Shown: positions 33,035 to 42,230 of the stretch, one piece after another | Position numbering within the stretch: position 1 is the first letter of the stretch | How the letters are laid out: the number at the start of each line of letters is the position of its first letter | Assembly: GCA_022843745.1 (NCBI GenBank) | Contig: JALHNB010000031.1 | Coordinates: 1 to 64,000 of the forward strand | Origin: Anaerolineae bacterium | Lineage (GTDB): Bacteria > Chloroflexota > Anaerolineae > Aggregatilineales > Phototrophicaceae | Reading direction: 5' to 3' | Length of the DNA stretch: 64,000 nucleotides | Program-made: the position numbers and the translations under genes | Notes under the pieces: model-generated | What the model was told of the DNA's origin: nothing | Seen by the model: the letters and a program-made list of their open reading frames with translations, nothing else | Database searches by the model: none

Positions 33035-33715
33035 TTGGTCGGCGGCGGGGCGATTCCTGGGCCGGGAGAAATTTCGCTTGCCCATCGCGGGGTCTTATTT
33101 TTAGATGAGCTTCCCGAATTCGGCCCACGAACTTTAGAAGTGCTGCGCCAACCCATCGAGGACAAAATTGTCACGATCAGCCGTGCCAGTGGGACGCTGA
33201 CATTTCCGGCGAATTTTGTTTTGATCGCCGCCATGAATCCTTGTCCCTGTGGTTTTTATGGTGATCCTGTGAAAGCCTGCACCTGTACGCCTTCGAAAAT
33301 CTCGCATTATCAGAGTCGGATTTCCGGGCCATTGATGGATCGCATCGACATTCATCTCGATGTGCCGCGCGTGGACTACGATAAGCTCATGAGCGTGGAT
33401 CGTGGCGAATCATCAACTCTGGTGCGAGAACGGGTGGAACATGCGCGGACACATCAGCGCAAACGCTTCAGCAATCAACGGGGGTTATATGCCAATGCGG
33501 ATATGCGAACGGGCGATATTCAAAAATTTTGCATCCTCACCGACGATGCGCGTCAGGTATTGGAGCTTTCGGTGCGGCGGATGCAGTTAAGCGCCCGCGC
33601 CTATCATCGCGTGTTAAAATTGAGCCGCACGATTGCTGATCTGGCGGATAGCACCCTCATCGAAGTTCAGCATGTGGCTGAAGCGATCCAGTATCGACCA
33701 TCGCAGACGAATTAA
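33011..33715 (+). pseudogene. comM: comM (YifB-type Mg-chelatase-like ATPase), 3' part only
   Basis: The reading from 33011 gives about 234 residues: AGLVGGGAIPGPGEISLAHR, VLFLDELPEFGPRTLEVLRQ, a CPCGFYGD zinc-type motif, SGPLMDRIDIHLDVPRV and the C-terminal YHRVLKLSRTIADLADS, ending QYRPSQTN. These are the sensor and C-terminal parts of the ComM/YifB AAA+ helicase (about 500 residues), which helps branch migration in natural transformation. The N-terminal half, with Walker A and the start of the AAA+ core, is missing because the mobile element interrupts the gene. comM is a known insertion point for genomic islands elsewhere, for example the AbaR islands of Acinetobacter. An internal TTG at 33035 is not the true start. 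Confidence 0.92.
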
Positions 33716-33822
33716 TACTATCGCGGCGTTGGCATTTTAAACAAAGGCGCATTACCATAACAATGTTCGAGTTGTAACCCTATTCTAAATGTCGCCCATT
33801 TTTGCAAAGGACATTCTCTTCA

Positions 33823-34710
33823 ATGACTTCACCTAAAATTGTTCTCATTACAGGTACGAGCAGTGGTCTTGGACGCGCGACTGCCCAAAAGCTTGCACAA
33901 AAGGGCTATACTGTTTTTGCTACCATGCGTCAGATTGAAAGCAGAAACGCCACCGCAGCAGCAGACTTACGCACTTGGGCGACGAGTGAAGGATTGAACC
34001 TGCATGTTGTTGAGCTTGATGTGACCGACAACGCCAGCGTACAAACAGCAGTGCATCAAGTGATCGACACTGCTGGACGCATTGACGTACTCATTAACAA
34101 CGCCGGTTCGGGCATTTTCGGTCTGGTAGAATCTTTTACCGATGAACAATTTCGTAGACTTTTCGAAACGAATGTTTTTGGCCCTCTGCAAGTCACGCAA
34201 ACCGTATTGCCGCACATGCGCCGGCAGCAAGAAGGCCTCTTGATTTACCTTTCGAGCACTGCGGCGACGCTCCCTTATCCATTTATGTCTGCATATGGTG
34301 CCAGTAAAGCTGCCCTGGAAGTAATGGCGTTGGCGATCAATAGTGAAGTCTACAGCCTGGGGATCGACACGGTTGTTATTCAGGCTGGCTCGCACAGCAC
34401 CGAATTTGGCGCGAAGGTTGAAACCAGCGCACGGGAAGAAATCTGGGAAAGCTATGGGCCTCTTGGTCAGGCAGGGAAAGCCATGATTTCCACCCTCACA
34501 CAATATTTTGCATCGGACATGCTCAGTACATCTGAGTCTCTCGCTGAGAAAGTCGCTGAATATATTGCCATGCCATCGGGTCAACGCCCCTTAAAAGTCG
34601 GAGTAGGGCTTGGTAGCGAAGGTTTCGATGTATTGAACGATGCACTGATCTCCCTTCAAACAAATGCAATCAATGCAGCTGGATTCGGCTCATTCTTAAC
34701 CCGTCCGTAA
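33823..34710 (+). CDS. SDR-family oxidoreductase
   Basis: From ATG 33823 the product is 295 residues. The NAD(P)-binding motif is TGTSSGLG near residue 10, followed by the NNAGSG motif and the catalytic Ser...YGASK arrangement (SSTAATLPYPFMSAYGASKA). It is a classical short-chain dehydrogenase/reductase acting on a hydroxyl or keto group. The substrate cannot be told. It stands alone between the comM fragment and the LacI gene, and is probably the first intact chromosomal gene beyond the insertion. A 10-bp GC-rich stem (34744-34753/34774-34783) follows its stop. Confidence 0.88.
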   Translation: MTSPKIVLITGTSSGLGRATAQKLAQKGYTVFATMRQIESRNATAAADLRTWATSEGLNLHVVELDVTDNASVQTAVHQVIDTAGRIDVLINNAGSGIFGLVESFTDEQFRRLFETNVFGPLQVTQTVLPHMRRQQEGLLIYLSSTAATLPYPFMSAYGASKAALEVMALAINSEVYSLGIDTVVIQAGSHSTEFGAKVETSAREEIWESYGPLGQAGKAMISTLTQYFASDMLSTSESLAEKVAEYIAMPSGQRPLKVGVGLGSEGFDVLNDALISLQTNAINAAGFGSFLTRP

Positions 34711-34936
34711 ATCACTTCATCACCTGATTAGCTGCAATCGGGTGCGGCACAACTTTCTCTTATCACAGGGGATGTTGTGTCGCTAATCTTGTTAGCTTTC
34801 TTCTTCAGGTCGCATAACCTGTCAATCGCTGTAATCGCCACTATTTCAGGTTTTTAGTGTTATTTTGAGGCTCTACTAGCTCAATCTGAAGCCTTGTTGA
34901 CAGTTTTGCGCTTCTGTGTTATTTTCTTTTTAATGT

Positions 34937-34954
34937 AAACTACACGTGTAGTTT
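34937..34954. promoter_or_regulatory. LacI-family operator palindrome
   Basis: AAACTACACGTGTAGTTT is a perfect 18-bp palindrome 36 bases upstream of the lacI-type gene. Its length and central CG step are typical of LacI/GalR operators, so it is probably the autoregulatory site of that regulator and perhaps of the sugar operon. Confidence 0.7.
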
Positions 34955-34989
34955 TATGATAAATATTAGCTTTTGCATAACCTTTAAGA

Positions 34990-36006
34990 ATGAAAAATTT
35001 GCGGAAAAGTCATAAGCCAAGCATGAGTGATGTGGCACGCCTCGCCGGGGTAAATCGCGTCACTGCTTCCGTCGCGCTCAATGGGTCATCACGTGCAGGT
35101 ACACGTGTCTCTGATGCAACCAGGTTGCGTGTGATCGAAGCCGCCAAAGAACTCGGTTACACGCCGAATGCGATTGCACTTGCCCTGCGTGGACAGCGCA
35201 CGAATATTATCGGTTATTACTCCGGTTACGAATTTCTGGATGCACACGATCCCTTTAACGCGACGATTTTGAACGGTCTGCAACGTCGCTGCCAGATGCA
35301 TCGTCAGGATTTGTTGATATTCGGCAGTTATCAGCGAAACTCGGTTGAAGAAGTTTACGCCTCGCTGGTCAACGGCAAAATTGACGGTCTAATACTTTTA
35401 CCGACTCCCCACAGCCCGGTTCTTGACGAACTCCTGCAATCTCATCTGCCCGTTATCGCGGTTGCTAACCCTGTGCCAAATATTGCCTCTGTAACCGTTG
35501 ATGACATCACCGGATCGCGTTTGCTGGCGGAATATCTTGCGCAGAAAAAGCATCAGAGAATTTTGTATCGTGCTGATCCCGGCGAGCACACCTCAACGAC
35601 TCGCCGTCTGGAGGCATTTCTGGAAGCTGCTGCCTCTTTTGATATGGATGTGCAGGTTTCGCGAGGGGAGAAAAATGGGCGGCTGCGGGCGGAGGAAATC
35701 GACATTCTGAGAACACCGCAGGAGTTGCGCCCAACCGTTATTGTCTCGTGGGTTGATTCACATGCTTATATGCTGTTAGAAGAACTTCGCGAATTAAATA
35801 TCCGTGTCCCGGATGACATCGCTGTTGTCGGTTTTGATGGCATTCGGCTAACGCCGCGACCATTTTGCGCCCTGACCTCCATACGCGCACCCTGGAATGA
35901 AGTCGCAGAAACGGCTGTTGATCTGTTAATGATGCTGATCGACGGTGAGAAGGTTGAACAGGAAACCATGCTGCCCGTCGAATTAGCGATTGGAGATACA
36001 GCTTGA
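34990..36006 (+). CDS. LacI-family transcriptional regulator
   Basis: The product is 338 residues. Residues ~12-60 are a LacI helix-turn-helix and hinge (MSDVARLAGVNRVTASVALN, then RVIEAAKELGYTPNAIALAL). Residues ~70-330 form a periplasmic-binding-protein-like sensor (GYYSGYEFLDAHDPFNATIL, VAVVGFDGIRLTPRP). The protein would bind a sugar or derivative and regulate the solute-binding and ABC genes that start 154 bases downstream on the same strand. Its operator is at 34937-34954. No second copy of the 18-bp palindrome was seen in front of the transporter genes, so direct control of that operon is not shown by sequence. Confidence 0.92.
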   Translation: MKNLRKSHKPSMSDVARLAGVNRVTASVALNGSSRAGTRVSDATRLRVIEAAKELGYTPNAIALALRGQRTNIIGYYSGYEFLDAHDPFNATILNGLQRRCQMHRQDLLIFGSYQRNSVEEVYASLVNGKIDGLILLPTPHSPVLDELLQSHLPVIAVANPVPNIASVTVDDITGSRLLAEYLAQKKHQRILYRADPGEHTSTTRRLEAFLEAAASFDMDVQVSRGEKNGRLRAEEIDILRTPQELRPTVIVSWVDSHAYMLLEELRELNIRVPDDIAVVGFDGIRLTPRPFCALTSIRAPWNEVAETAVDLLMMLIDGEKVEQETMLPVELAIGDTA

Positions 36007-36159
36007 TTATTTTGAATCCACAAACGATTGGCTGATTTTGGGTCAACGATCATGGAGAATGTATACAATATTCAAAAAATAAAGGAGTGTCTATGGCGTG
36101 ACGATTGGTTGTTGGATGAACTCACTCTTTGGAAAACTTAGAATTTGAGGGACAACTTC

Positions 36160-37788
36160 ATGAATAAACAGAACTTGATGTCTCGTCGCCAATTTTTAAA
36201 GACCGCTCTCGCAACAAGCGCAGCAGTGCTCCCGGTAACTTCGGTTCTGGCAAGCAGCGCCAGTGCGCCCGCACGTGTGCAAAGTGAAATTACGATTATA
36301 ACGAGTGGATGGCCGCTCACGCCTATGCCGACTGCCGAGGAGATCGAAGCGGACAAGGCACGGGCGGGTTATGCCGAAGCTTTACAAACCTGGCTTGATG
36401 AAAACCCCGGCGTTACATTCCAGCAAGTAGAGGTCAATATCTGGGATCAACAGGCGATTGTCACGGCCATTTCCGGTGGAACTGCACCAACCTATGTTTT
36501 CCCAACCTCAATTGGTGGATGGACCAACGCGGGTGCGCGAAATGCCTTTGTTCAGGGCTTGATGGCAGATGTTGGGCCAGCTATTGAGAAATATGGCTTG
36601 ATTGGAAAATTGACCCCCGGCGCACTTTCAGGCTGGCAGCCGATCAACGAGATTGGCGATGCTTATATGAGCTTCCCAATTGACTCGGGTATGGATGTTT
36701 TCCACTATCGGCGCGACCTGCTCAACGAACTGGGTATTGAAGAACCGCCGCTGGATTGGACATGGGATGACCTGATTGCTTTGGCGAAAGCGCTGACTGC
36801 TGAAGGCCGTCAGGGACTTGCCGCACCGACCTGGATGGCTGAAGCAATCCTCAGCGATCATGGATTTGATATACTCTCGCAAGTACCCTCGCCGCAAAAC
36901 GGCTGGAATTGGATGCGCGATACCAGCGATCCAAAATGGGTGGAACTGCTGACGGAATATCGCAAGCTGGTCTTTGAGGATAAAGCAGTCTATTCCGATG
37001 TATCTTACACGACGGATAACTTTACCAACGCTTTTGTGAACGGCGCTGTTGGCCTGATGCGGACGAACGTACTCGGCGCTTTTGGGTCGGCGGCACAGGA
37101 AAACAGCATGGCGGCGATGGCGAATCGTATCGGCAAGCCCTATGAAGAAGTGATCGGCTTCCGGGGAATTCCACGTGGCGATAACGGCTATTTCAGCAAT
37201 CCGATTTACGTCGGCGGCGTGGCTATCGGGCCGGACACGAATGACGAAACGCTCGATAAAGCATTGGGTGCGGTGGATTATATGTTCCTCGGCGCTGGCT
37301 GGGATTTGCAAAAGGCCGGACAGTATGCCGCCACGCAAGACCTCCAGGCGGTCTTCAACTACCCCATACCGATTGATGGAAAATATACCTATGAGGGTGT
37401 ACCTGGCGCGTTTGAAGATGCCTGGGGACAGCGCACAAAAGATGACATTCTCTACTATGCGGGTCTGCCAAAAGCGCCTGATGAAGCGCTCTATATGCCT
37501 GTGGAGCAAAATCCAGGCCCTGATAATCAGGCGTTCGAAGATGCCTGGTCAACCATAAACTACGTTGCTGATGAGGTTGACCCTGCTGCGGTGCTGAAAC
37601 AAGCGCAGGATACCTGGAACAGCCAGGCTGCCGGTTTCTCGTCAAGCGTGGATGATGCTGCATTCATTGATGGGGCGAAGACATACTACGAAGCACTCGA
37701 CGCTTTCTGGAAAGATGCTTCGCCAGAATTCTATGAAAGCACCTTCAAGCCCTGGTATGACAGCAAAGTTCTGCCCGCATTGGGTTAG
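36160..37788 (+). CDS. Extracellular sugar-binding protein of an ABC transporter (Tat-type signal)
   Basis: From ATG 36160 the product is 542 residues, preceded by GAGGG. The first 40 residues are a twin-arginine signal (MSRRQFLKTALATSAAVLPV). The mature part has the pattern of family 1 solute-binding proteins (VTFQQVEVNIWDQQAIVTAI, DLLNELGIEEPPLDWTWDDL, KALGAVDYMFLGAGWD). It would capture an oligosaccharide or glycoside in the extracellular space and deliver it to the two permeases encoded next. At 542 residues it is longer than MalE-like proteins, as is common for large-ligand (oligosaccharide) binders in Chloroflexota. Confidence 0.9.
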   Translation: MNKQNLMSRRQFLKTALATSAAVLPVTSVLASSASAPARVQSEITIITSGWPLTPMPTAEEIEADKARAGYAEALQTWLDENPGVTFQQVEVNIWDQQAIVTAISGGTAPTYVFPTSIGGWTNAGARNAFVQGLMADVGPAIEKYGLIGKLTPGALSGWQPINEIGDAYMSFPIDSGMDVFHYRRDLLNELGIEEPPLDWTWDDLIALAKALTAEGRQGLAAPTWMAEAILSDHGFDILSQVPSPQNGWNWMRDTSDPKWVELLTEYRKLVFEDKAVYSDVSYTTDNFTNAFVNGAVGLMRTNVLGAFGSAAQENSMAAMANRIGKPYEEVIGFRGIPRGDNGYFSNPIYVGGVAIGPDTNDETLDKALGAVDYMFLGAGWDLQKAGQYAATQDLQAVFNYPIPIDGKYTYEGVPGAFEDAWGQRTKDDILYYAGLPKAPDEALYMPVEQNPGPDNQAFEDAWSTINYVADEVDPAAVLKQAQDTWNSQAAGFSSSVDDAAFIDGAKTYYEALDAFWKDASPEFYESTFKPWYDSKVLPALG

Positions 37789-37806
37789 CACTTCGCGTTA
37801 TGTTTT

Positions 37807-37834
37807 GTGGGGGCGCATCACGATGCGCCCCTAC
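37807..37834. repeat. REP-like palindrome, copy 1
   Basis: GTGGGGGCGCAT-CACG-ATGCGCCCCTAC forms a 12-bp stem between the binding-protein and permease genes. Near-identical copies lie at 40979-41007 and 61924-61950. In the transcript it would form a hairpin, which could dampen downstream expression or protect the upstream message. Confidence 0.75.
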
Positions 37835-37853
37835 GGACACAGGAGGCAATTGA

Positions 37854-38786
37854 ATGGCAGAACGAACGATTCCAGGCGGACAAACTGAGGAAGCTATACA
37901 AGCTGCACCTGTTGAGTCCGCGCCCCTGCGCCTCAGCCGCCGCAGCCGGATTGAAAAATGGATGTTTATCATCCCCGCAGCGCTGTTTCAGCTTGTCTGG
38001 GGATGGTTTCCCCTTGTGTTTGCGTTTGCCCTTAGTTTTACCGATGCGCGTGTGCGCGGGCCGATTTCGTTTATCGGTTTACAGAGTTATACCCGCATGT
38101 GGGGCGATCCTCTCCTGGGGGAAGCTTTTCGTGTGACCTTTATCTACGCGGCGATGTCGATTGTATTGACGTTTGTGATCCCCATTCTGGTAGCAGTCTT
38201 ATTGATGGAAATGCCGCCGCGCGTCATGCGTTGGATGATGCTGCTCTGGTTTTTGCCATTAAGCGGGATTGCCAGCACGATCCTGTGGAAATATATGTAT
38301 AACCCGGAATATGGGCTGATGCAGGGCATTGTCCGTCTTTTGGGACTGCCGGAGCAGCGTTTTCTCAATGACCCGAATCTGGTGTTGTTCTGGCTGATCT
38401 TTCCCGGAATTCTGCTTTTTGGGCCGGGGTTGATCTATATGGCGGCGCTGCAAGGCATTCCCAGTTCCTACTATGAAGCGGCGGAGGTCGAAGGCGCGGG
38501 TTTCTGGCGAAAAATCTGGACGATTTCGCTGCCACGCCTGCGTCCGGTGATTTCGATGATGCTCACATTCGCCATCATCGGCTCATTGCAGGAATTTTAT
38601 TGGCCGCAGATCATGAGTGGCGGTGGGCCAGGCTCGGCTAGCCGCACTGTCGTGATGTATCTGTATAACTTGTGGGGAAATTTGCGATTTGGCGATTCGA
38701 CCACAGTCGCGATTTTCCTGTTTGCCATCATTATGGTGATTACCGTCATTTATCGAACCTTCTATAAGGAAGACCCTGATGCCTGA
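37854..38786 (+). CDS. Sugar ABC transporter permease (MalF/UgpA type)
   Basis: The product is 310 residues with six transmembrane helices. AGGAGG stands seven bases before the ATG. The signature loop for ATPase contact is EAAEVEGAGFWRKIWTISLP, the EAA motif of MalF-like permeases. It forms the channel with the next permease. It lies directly behind the REP-like palindrome, which might set a ratio between binding protein and permease expression. Confidence 0.93.
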   Translation: MAERTIPGGQTEEAIQAAPVESAPLRLSRRSRIEKWMFIIPAALFQLVWGWFPLVFAFALSFTDARVRGPISFIGLQSYTRMWGDPLLGEAFRVTFIYAAMSIVLTFVIPILVAVLLMEMPPRVMRWMMLLWFLPLSGIASTILWKYMYNPEYGLMQGIVRLLGLPEQRFLNDPNLVLFWLIFPGILLFGPGLIYMAALQGIPSSYYEAAEVEGAGFWRKIWTISLPRLRPVISMMLTFAIIGSLQEFYWPQIMSGGGPGSASRTVVMYLYNLWGNLRFGDSTTVAIFLFAIIMVITVIYRTFYKEDPDA

Positions 38787-38807
38787 TGGCAGTCACGGAG
38801 GAAATTA

Positions 38808-39839
38808 ATGGCTCTTTTTCCAAAGGTTGGACGCAATCAGCCCCGGATGCGGGCGGCGTGGTGGGTATTAGTCATTTTTTTGTGTGGGGGAGTCGCCCTG
38901 CATTTATTTCCGTTTTTTTACATGATCGCGCTTTCGGTGACACCCGCGCATGAAGCCTTATCACCCACACCCGTCATCTGGCCGAAAGAACCTACGCTAG
39001 CAGCATGGCGGTTGGTATTTGAATTGACGACGCGCACGTCAATGGACACTGCTGTGCGTGACCTGATGAGCTTTCCATTTTATGTTTATCTCAGCAATTC
39101 ACTTTTCATGGCGCTGATGACCCTGTTAATCTCGCTGCCTGTCACATCGCTGGCGGCCTATGCCAACAGCAAATTGCAGCGCGGGCCGATGGCACGATGG
39201 TCATTTCTGTTTTTCATCGGCACGTTGATGGTTCCCGGCGTTGTGACGCTTATCCCGTCATTTTTGATGACGCGCAATTTTCCATTTCCACTGCCGTCCG
39301 CGCCGCTGATTCCAGGGACGGACGATCCATTTCCGATCCTTCGAATCTGGGATACACCCTGGGCAGTCATCATCCCCGGCGTGTTTAATGCCTTCAATTT
39401 CCTGCTCTTTAAGGGCTTTTTTGATACGATTCCTGACTCGATTATCCAGGCGGCGCGTGTCGATGGCGGCTCGGAATTTAACATTTTCCGGCGCATCGTC
39501 TTCCCGATGAGCATCCCGGTCTACGCCGTTGCTTCGTGGTTGCAATTCGGCTCGGTGTGGGATAGTTACCTGTGGCCGCTGGTTGTATTTCAGACTCCTG
39601 ACAGAATCCCGACATCCGTCGCGATCTCGAACCTGATGAATCGCTTCATTCAAGCCGGATCGACCAGCGCACAGCAGGCCGCCGCGCAAACTGCCTCCAT
39701 GCGCGAGATTCTGGAAGCCGGGTTGTCCTGGAACGGCCTGATGGTATTGGGTTTGCTGCAAACGATCCCGATTTTCATCATGTTTATCATTTGCCGTGAA
39801 TATCTGATGCGTGGGATTCGTCTGCGCGGGTTGAAATAA
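38808..39839 (+). CDS. Sugar ABC transporter permease (MalG/UgpE type)
   Basis: The product is 343 residues, preceded by GGAGG six bases from its ATG. It has about six transmembrane helices and the EAA loop QAARVDGGSEFNIFRRIVFP, typical of MalG/UgpE. It pairs with the upstream permease. The loop regions (residues ~45-80, ALSPTPVIWPKEPTLAAWRL) are longer than usual. Its TAA stop overlaps the ATG of the next gene. Confidence 0.93.
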   Translation: MALFPKVGRNQPRMRAAWWVLVIFLCGGVALHLFPFFYMIALSVTPAHEALSPTPVIWPKEPTLAAWRLVFELTTRTSMDTAVRDLMSFPFYVYLSNSLFMALMTLLISLPVTSLAAYANSKLQRGPMARWSFLFFIGTLMVPGVVTLIPSFLMTRNFPFPLPSAPLIPGTDDPFPILRIWDTPWAVIIPGVFNAFNFLLFKGFFDTIPDSIIQAARVDGGSEFNIFRRIVFPMSIPVYAVASWLQFGSVWDSYLWPLVVFQTPDRIPTSVAISNLMNRFIQAGSTSAQQAAAQTASMREILEAGLSWNGLMVLGLLQTIPIFIMFIICREYLMRGIRLRGLK

Positions 39840-40954
39840 TGACGCAAATCGAACTCCGCAACATCGTCAAGCAGTACGACAGCCAGGACCAGGTGACGCT
39901 GACGGGCTATAAAGGTGAACCCGCGCTGAATCGCATCAATCTGACGATTAATGATGGCGAAACCTTGAGTGTGGTTGGGCCGTCCGGTTGTGGCAAAAGT
40001 ACGCTGCTCAAGGTGATCGCCGGACTGGAATACCCCAACAGTGGGCAGGTGATCTACAGCGGTCACGATTTTACCGAGATCAAGCCGCAGGATCGCGGTG
40101 TCGGCATGGTGTTTCAGGACTACGCGCTGTACCCAACCCGCAAAGGACGCGGAAACCTGTCGTATTTTTTCGAAGTTCACCAGCGCACCGAGGAAGAAGA
40201 ACAAGCACGCATCAAGGCGACTGCTGATCTGATGGGTGTTGATTTTGACCTGCTCCTGGGGCAGATACCCGACACACTCTCCGGCGGGCAAAAGCAGCGC
40301 GTGGCTATCGCCCGCTGCATCGTGCGTGACCCCAATATTTTCCTGATGGACGAGCCGATTGTGAATCTGGATGCCAAGCTGCGCGAACGGACACGTATCG
40401 AGATCAAAAAGCTGCTGCGCCAATTTGGAATCACGACGATCTACGTGACGCACGACCAGCAGGAAGCTATTTTTATGGGAGATCGCATCGTCGTCATGCG
40501 CAAGGGCAATATCGAGCAGGTCGGTACATTTGACGATTTGTATTATTCGCCCGCAAATCTGTTTGTCGCGCAGTTCATCGGCACACCGCCGATTGCGGTT
40601 ATCCCGGCTGTTATTGAAAATGGGCAGATTGCGATTGAAACGACACGCTGGATGCTGCCACCTGACATCGCGCTGCCGAACGGCGCTGTCCGAGTCGGCG
40701 TGCGACCTGAAGGCTGGCGGCTGGATACGGACGACGGCATTTCGATGGCAGTGCGGCATATTGAGCGCATCCCAACCGAACGTGCGGCTTTCGTCATTGG
40801 CGCGGTAGCCGGAGCGCACACTTCGATTGTCGCGCCGGTTGATTACCCCATGCGAGAAGTGACGCGGGTAACGCCGGATTGGGAGCAGGCGCTGTTTTTT
40901 GAGGCCGAAGGCGAAACTGTTCTGCATACACCGGGCGTGCCGGATTTATTCTAG
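39839..40954 (+). CDS. ABC transporter ATPase, MalK/UgpC type (first of three)
   Basis: The product is 371 residues. Walker A GPSGCGKST is near residue 46, the signature LSGGQKQR near 147, Walker B IFLMDEP near 167, and ITTIYVTHDQQEAIFMGD follows. The D-loop reads IVNLDAKLR rather than the usual LSNLDAKLR. The C-terminal ~130 residues form the MalK-like OB domain. The helical region (GRGNLSYFFEVHQRTEEEEQ) is unlike that of the two other ATPases here. The gene is translationally coupled to the permease and probably drives the transporter. Confidence 0.93.
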   Translation: MTQIELRNIVKQYDSQDQVTLTGYKGEPALNRINLTINDGETLSVVGPSGCGKSTLLKVIAGLEYPNSGQVIYSGHDFTEIKPQDRGVGMVFQDYALYPTRKGRGNLSYFFEVHQRTEEEEQARIKATADLMGVDFDLLLGQIPDTLSGGQKQRVAIARCIVRDPNIFLMDEPIVNLDAKLRERTRIEIKKLLRQFGITTIYVTHDQQEAIFMGDRIVVMRKGNIEQVGTFDDLYYSPANLFVAQFIGTPPIAVIPAVIENGQIAIETTRWMLPPDIALPNGAVRVGVRPEGWRLDTDDGISMAVRHIERIPTERAAFVIGAVAGAHTSIVAPVDYPMREVTRVTPDWEQALFFEAEGETVLHTPGVPDLF

Positions 40955-40978
40955 TCGATTAAACCGTGGTTGCGGGTT

Positions 40979-41007
40979 TGTAGGGCGCATGGCGATGCGC
41001 CCCTACA
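40979..41007. repeat. REP-like palindrome, copy 2
   Basis: TGTAGGGCGCAT-GGCG-ATGCGCCCCTACA lies between the first and second ATPase genes. It matches the copy at 37807 apart from one deleted G. Confidence 0.75.
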
Positions 41008-41060
41008 GATGCGGGGATGATTATCCAATATTAAGTAAATTTATTTGAGGAATTTAGCGT

Positions 41061-42179
41061 ATGGAAATCACGGTTAATAATCTCACCAAGCGGTTTGAAG
41101 ACAAGCTGGCGGTGAATGACATCAGCTTCTCGATTGGTGAACATGAATTTCTGGTGCTGGTCGGGCCATCCGGCTGTGGCAAAACGACCACACTGCGCCT
41201 GCTGGCGGGTCTGGAAATGACCAGCGCGGGGGAGATTTACTTTGGTGAGCGCCGCGTGAATGACATCCGCCCAAAAGATCGCAACGTGGCAATGGTGTTT
41301 CAGGATTACGCGGTCTTCCCGCATTTGACCGTGTTCGAAAATATCGCTTACGGGCTGCGTTCACGGCGGGTCGCACGGAATATCATTCAGGAAAGCGTTC
41401 CGGCGGCGGCGAAAACTTTCCGCATTGACCATTTGCTCAAGCGTAAACCACGCCAGCTTTCCGGCGGTGAGCGTCAGCGGGTCGCCTTAGCACGGGCGTT
41501 GGTGCGCGATGCCGATATTTACCTGTATGACGAGCCACTTTCCAATCTGGACGCGCAGCTTCGACATCAGGCGCGGGAAGATATTCTGGCGCTGCACCAA
41601 CGTAAACTGCGCCCCAGCATTTATGTCACGCACGATCAATCCGAAGCGATGGCATTGGGAGATCGGATCGCGGTGATGCGTGGCGGAAAAATCGAACAGA
41701 TCGGAACGGGGACGGAACTTTACGAACGCCCTAATAATCAATTCGTCGCTTTTTTCATTGGTACGCCGAGCATCAACTTGTTTCAGGTAACACTGCGTGG
41801 GGAAGGCGAAGTGATTTGGGCGGATTCGTCGGCGTTTTCGATCCGCCTGCCAGAGGAGCTTTACCCCAAAATCCGCAGTCATGTCGGCAAAAAAGTTCAG
41901 TTTGGCATCCGTCCAGAAGATTTGCATGTGCCGAAACGTGCGCCGTTTCCAGTGGATGCCGATACCATGATCGGCGGTGTCGTCAATGTCATCGAGCCGT
42001 CCTCAACCGGAAGTTCGGTCTATATGAGTACATTAGGTGAGAAAAGCCAGGATTTTGTCGCTACCTTCAACCTGCGCTTGCCGGCGACTTATCTGAACAA
42101 AGAAATCGAGTTGGCGATGAATCTGCGCCGCGCACATGTATTTGATCTTGAAACGGAAAAATCATTGTTGTATTCATAA
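41061..42179 (+). CDS. ABC transporter ATPase, MalK/UgpC type (second of three)
   Basis: The product is 372 residues with Walker A GPSGCGKTT near residue 35, the signature LSGGERQR near 133, Walker B IYLYDEPLSNLDAQLRHQ near 153, and IYVTHDQSEAMALGD. The C-terminal OB-like domain is present (QFGIRPEDLHVPKRAP). GAGGAATTTAGCGT precedes the ATG. It resembles MalK more closely than the first ATPase does. No permease follows, so it either pairs with the permeases upstream or serves permeases encoded elsewhere. Confidence 0.93.
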   Translation: MEITVNNLTKRFEDKLAVNDISFSIGEHEFLVLVGPSGCGKTTTLRLLAGLEMTSAGEIYFGERRVNDIRPKDRNVAMVFQDYAVFPHLTVFENIAYGLRSRRVARNIIQESVPAAAKTFRIDHLLKRKPRQLSGGERQRVALARALVRDADIYLYDEPLSNLDAQLRHQAREDILALHQRKLRPSIYVTHDQSEAMALGDRIAVMRGGKIEQIGTGTELYERPNNQFVAFFIGTPSINLFQVTLRGEGEVIWADSSAFSIRLPEELYPKIRSHVGKKVQFGIRPEDLHVPKRAPFPVDADTMIGGVVNVIEPSSTGSSVYMSTLGEKSQDFVATFNLRLPATYLNKEIELAMNLRRAHVFDLETEKSLLYS

Positions 42180-42230
42180 ATCGGGTCGTAAAAATGTTTT
42201 GTTGTGTTCGTAAATCGAGACATAAAAATG
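42177..42230 (+). repeat. Direct repeat in the leader of the DUF624-like gene
   Basis: TAAATCGGGTCGTAAAAATG (from about 42177) and TAAATCGAGACATAAAAATG (ending 42230) are two 20-base copies 14 bases apart, each ending in ATG. The second ATG is the true start of the membrane protein. The first leads to an immediate dead end (MFCCVRKSRHKNAFF type reading). Confidence 0.6.

Noticed and set aside
33035-33715. An apparently complete 226-residue protein starting at TTG 33035
   Set aside because: The in-frame codons upstream (EHTNSQAGL) continue the ComM motif, there is no ribosome-binding site, and the family is twice as long. It is the 3' part of a split gene.
34744-34783. A 10-bp GC-rich stem after the SDR gene as a terminator
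   Set aside because: The 20-base loop is large and no T run follows directly. I mention it with the SDR gene but do not call it a terminator.
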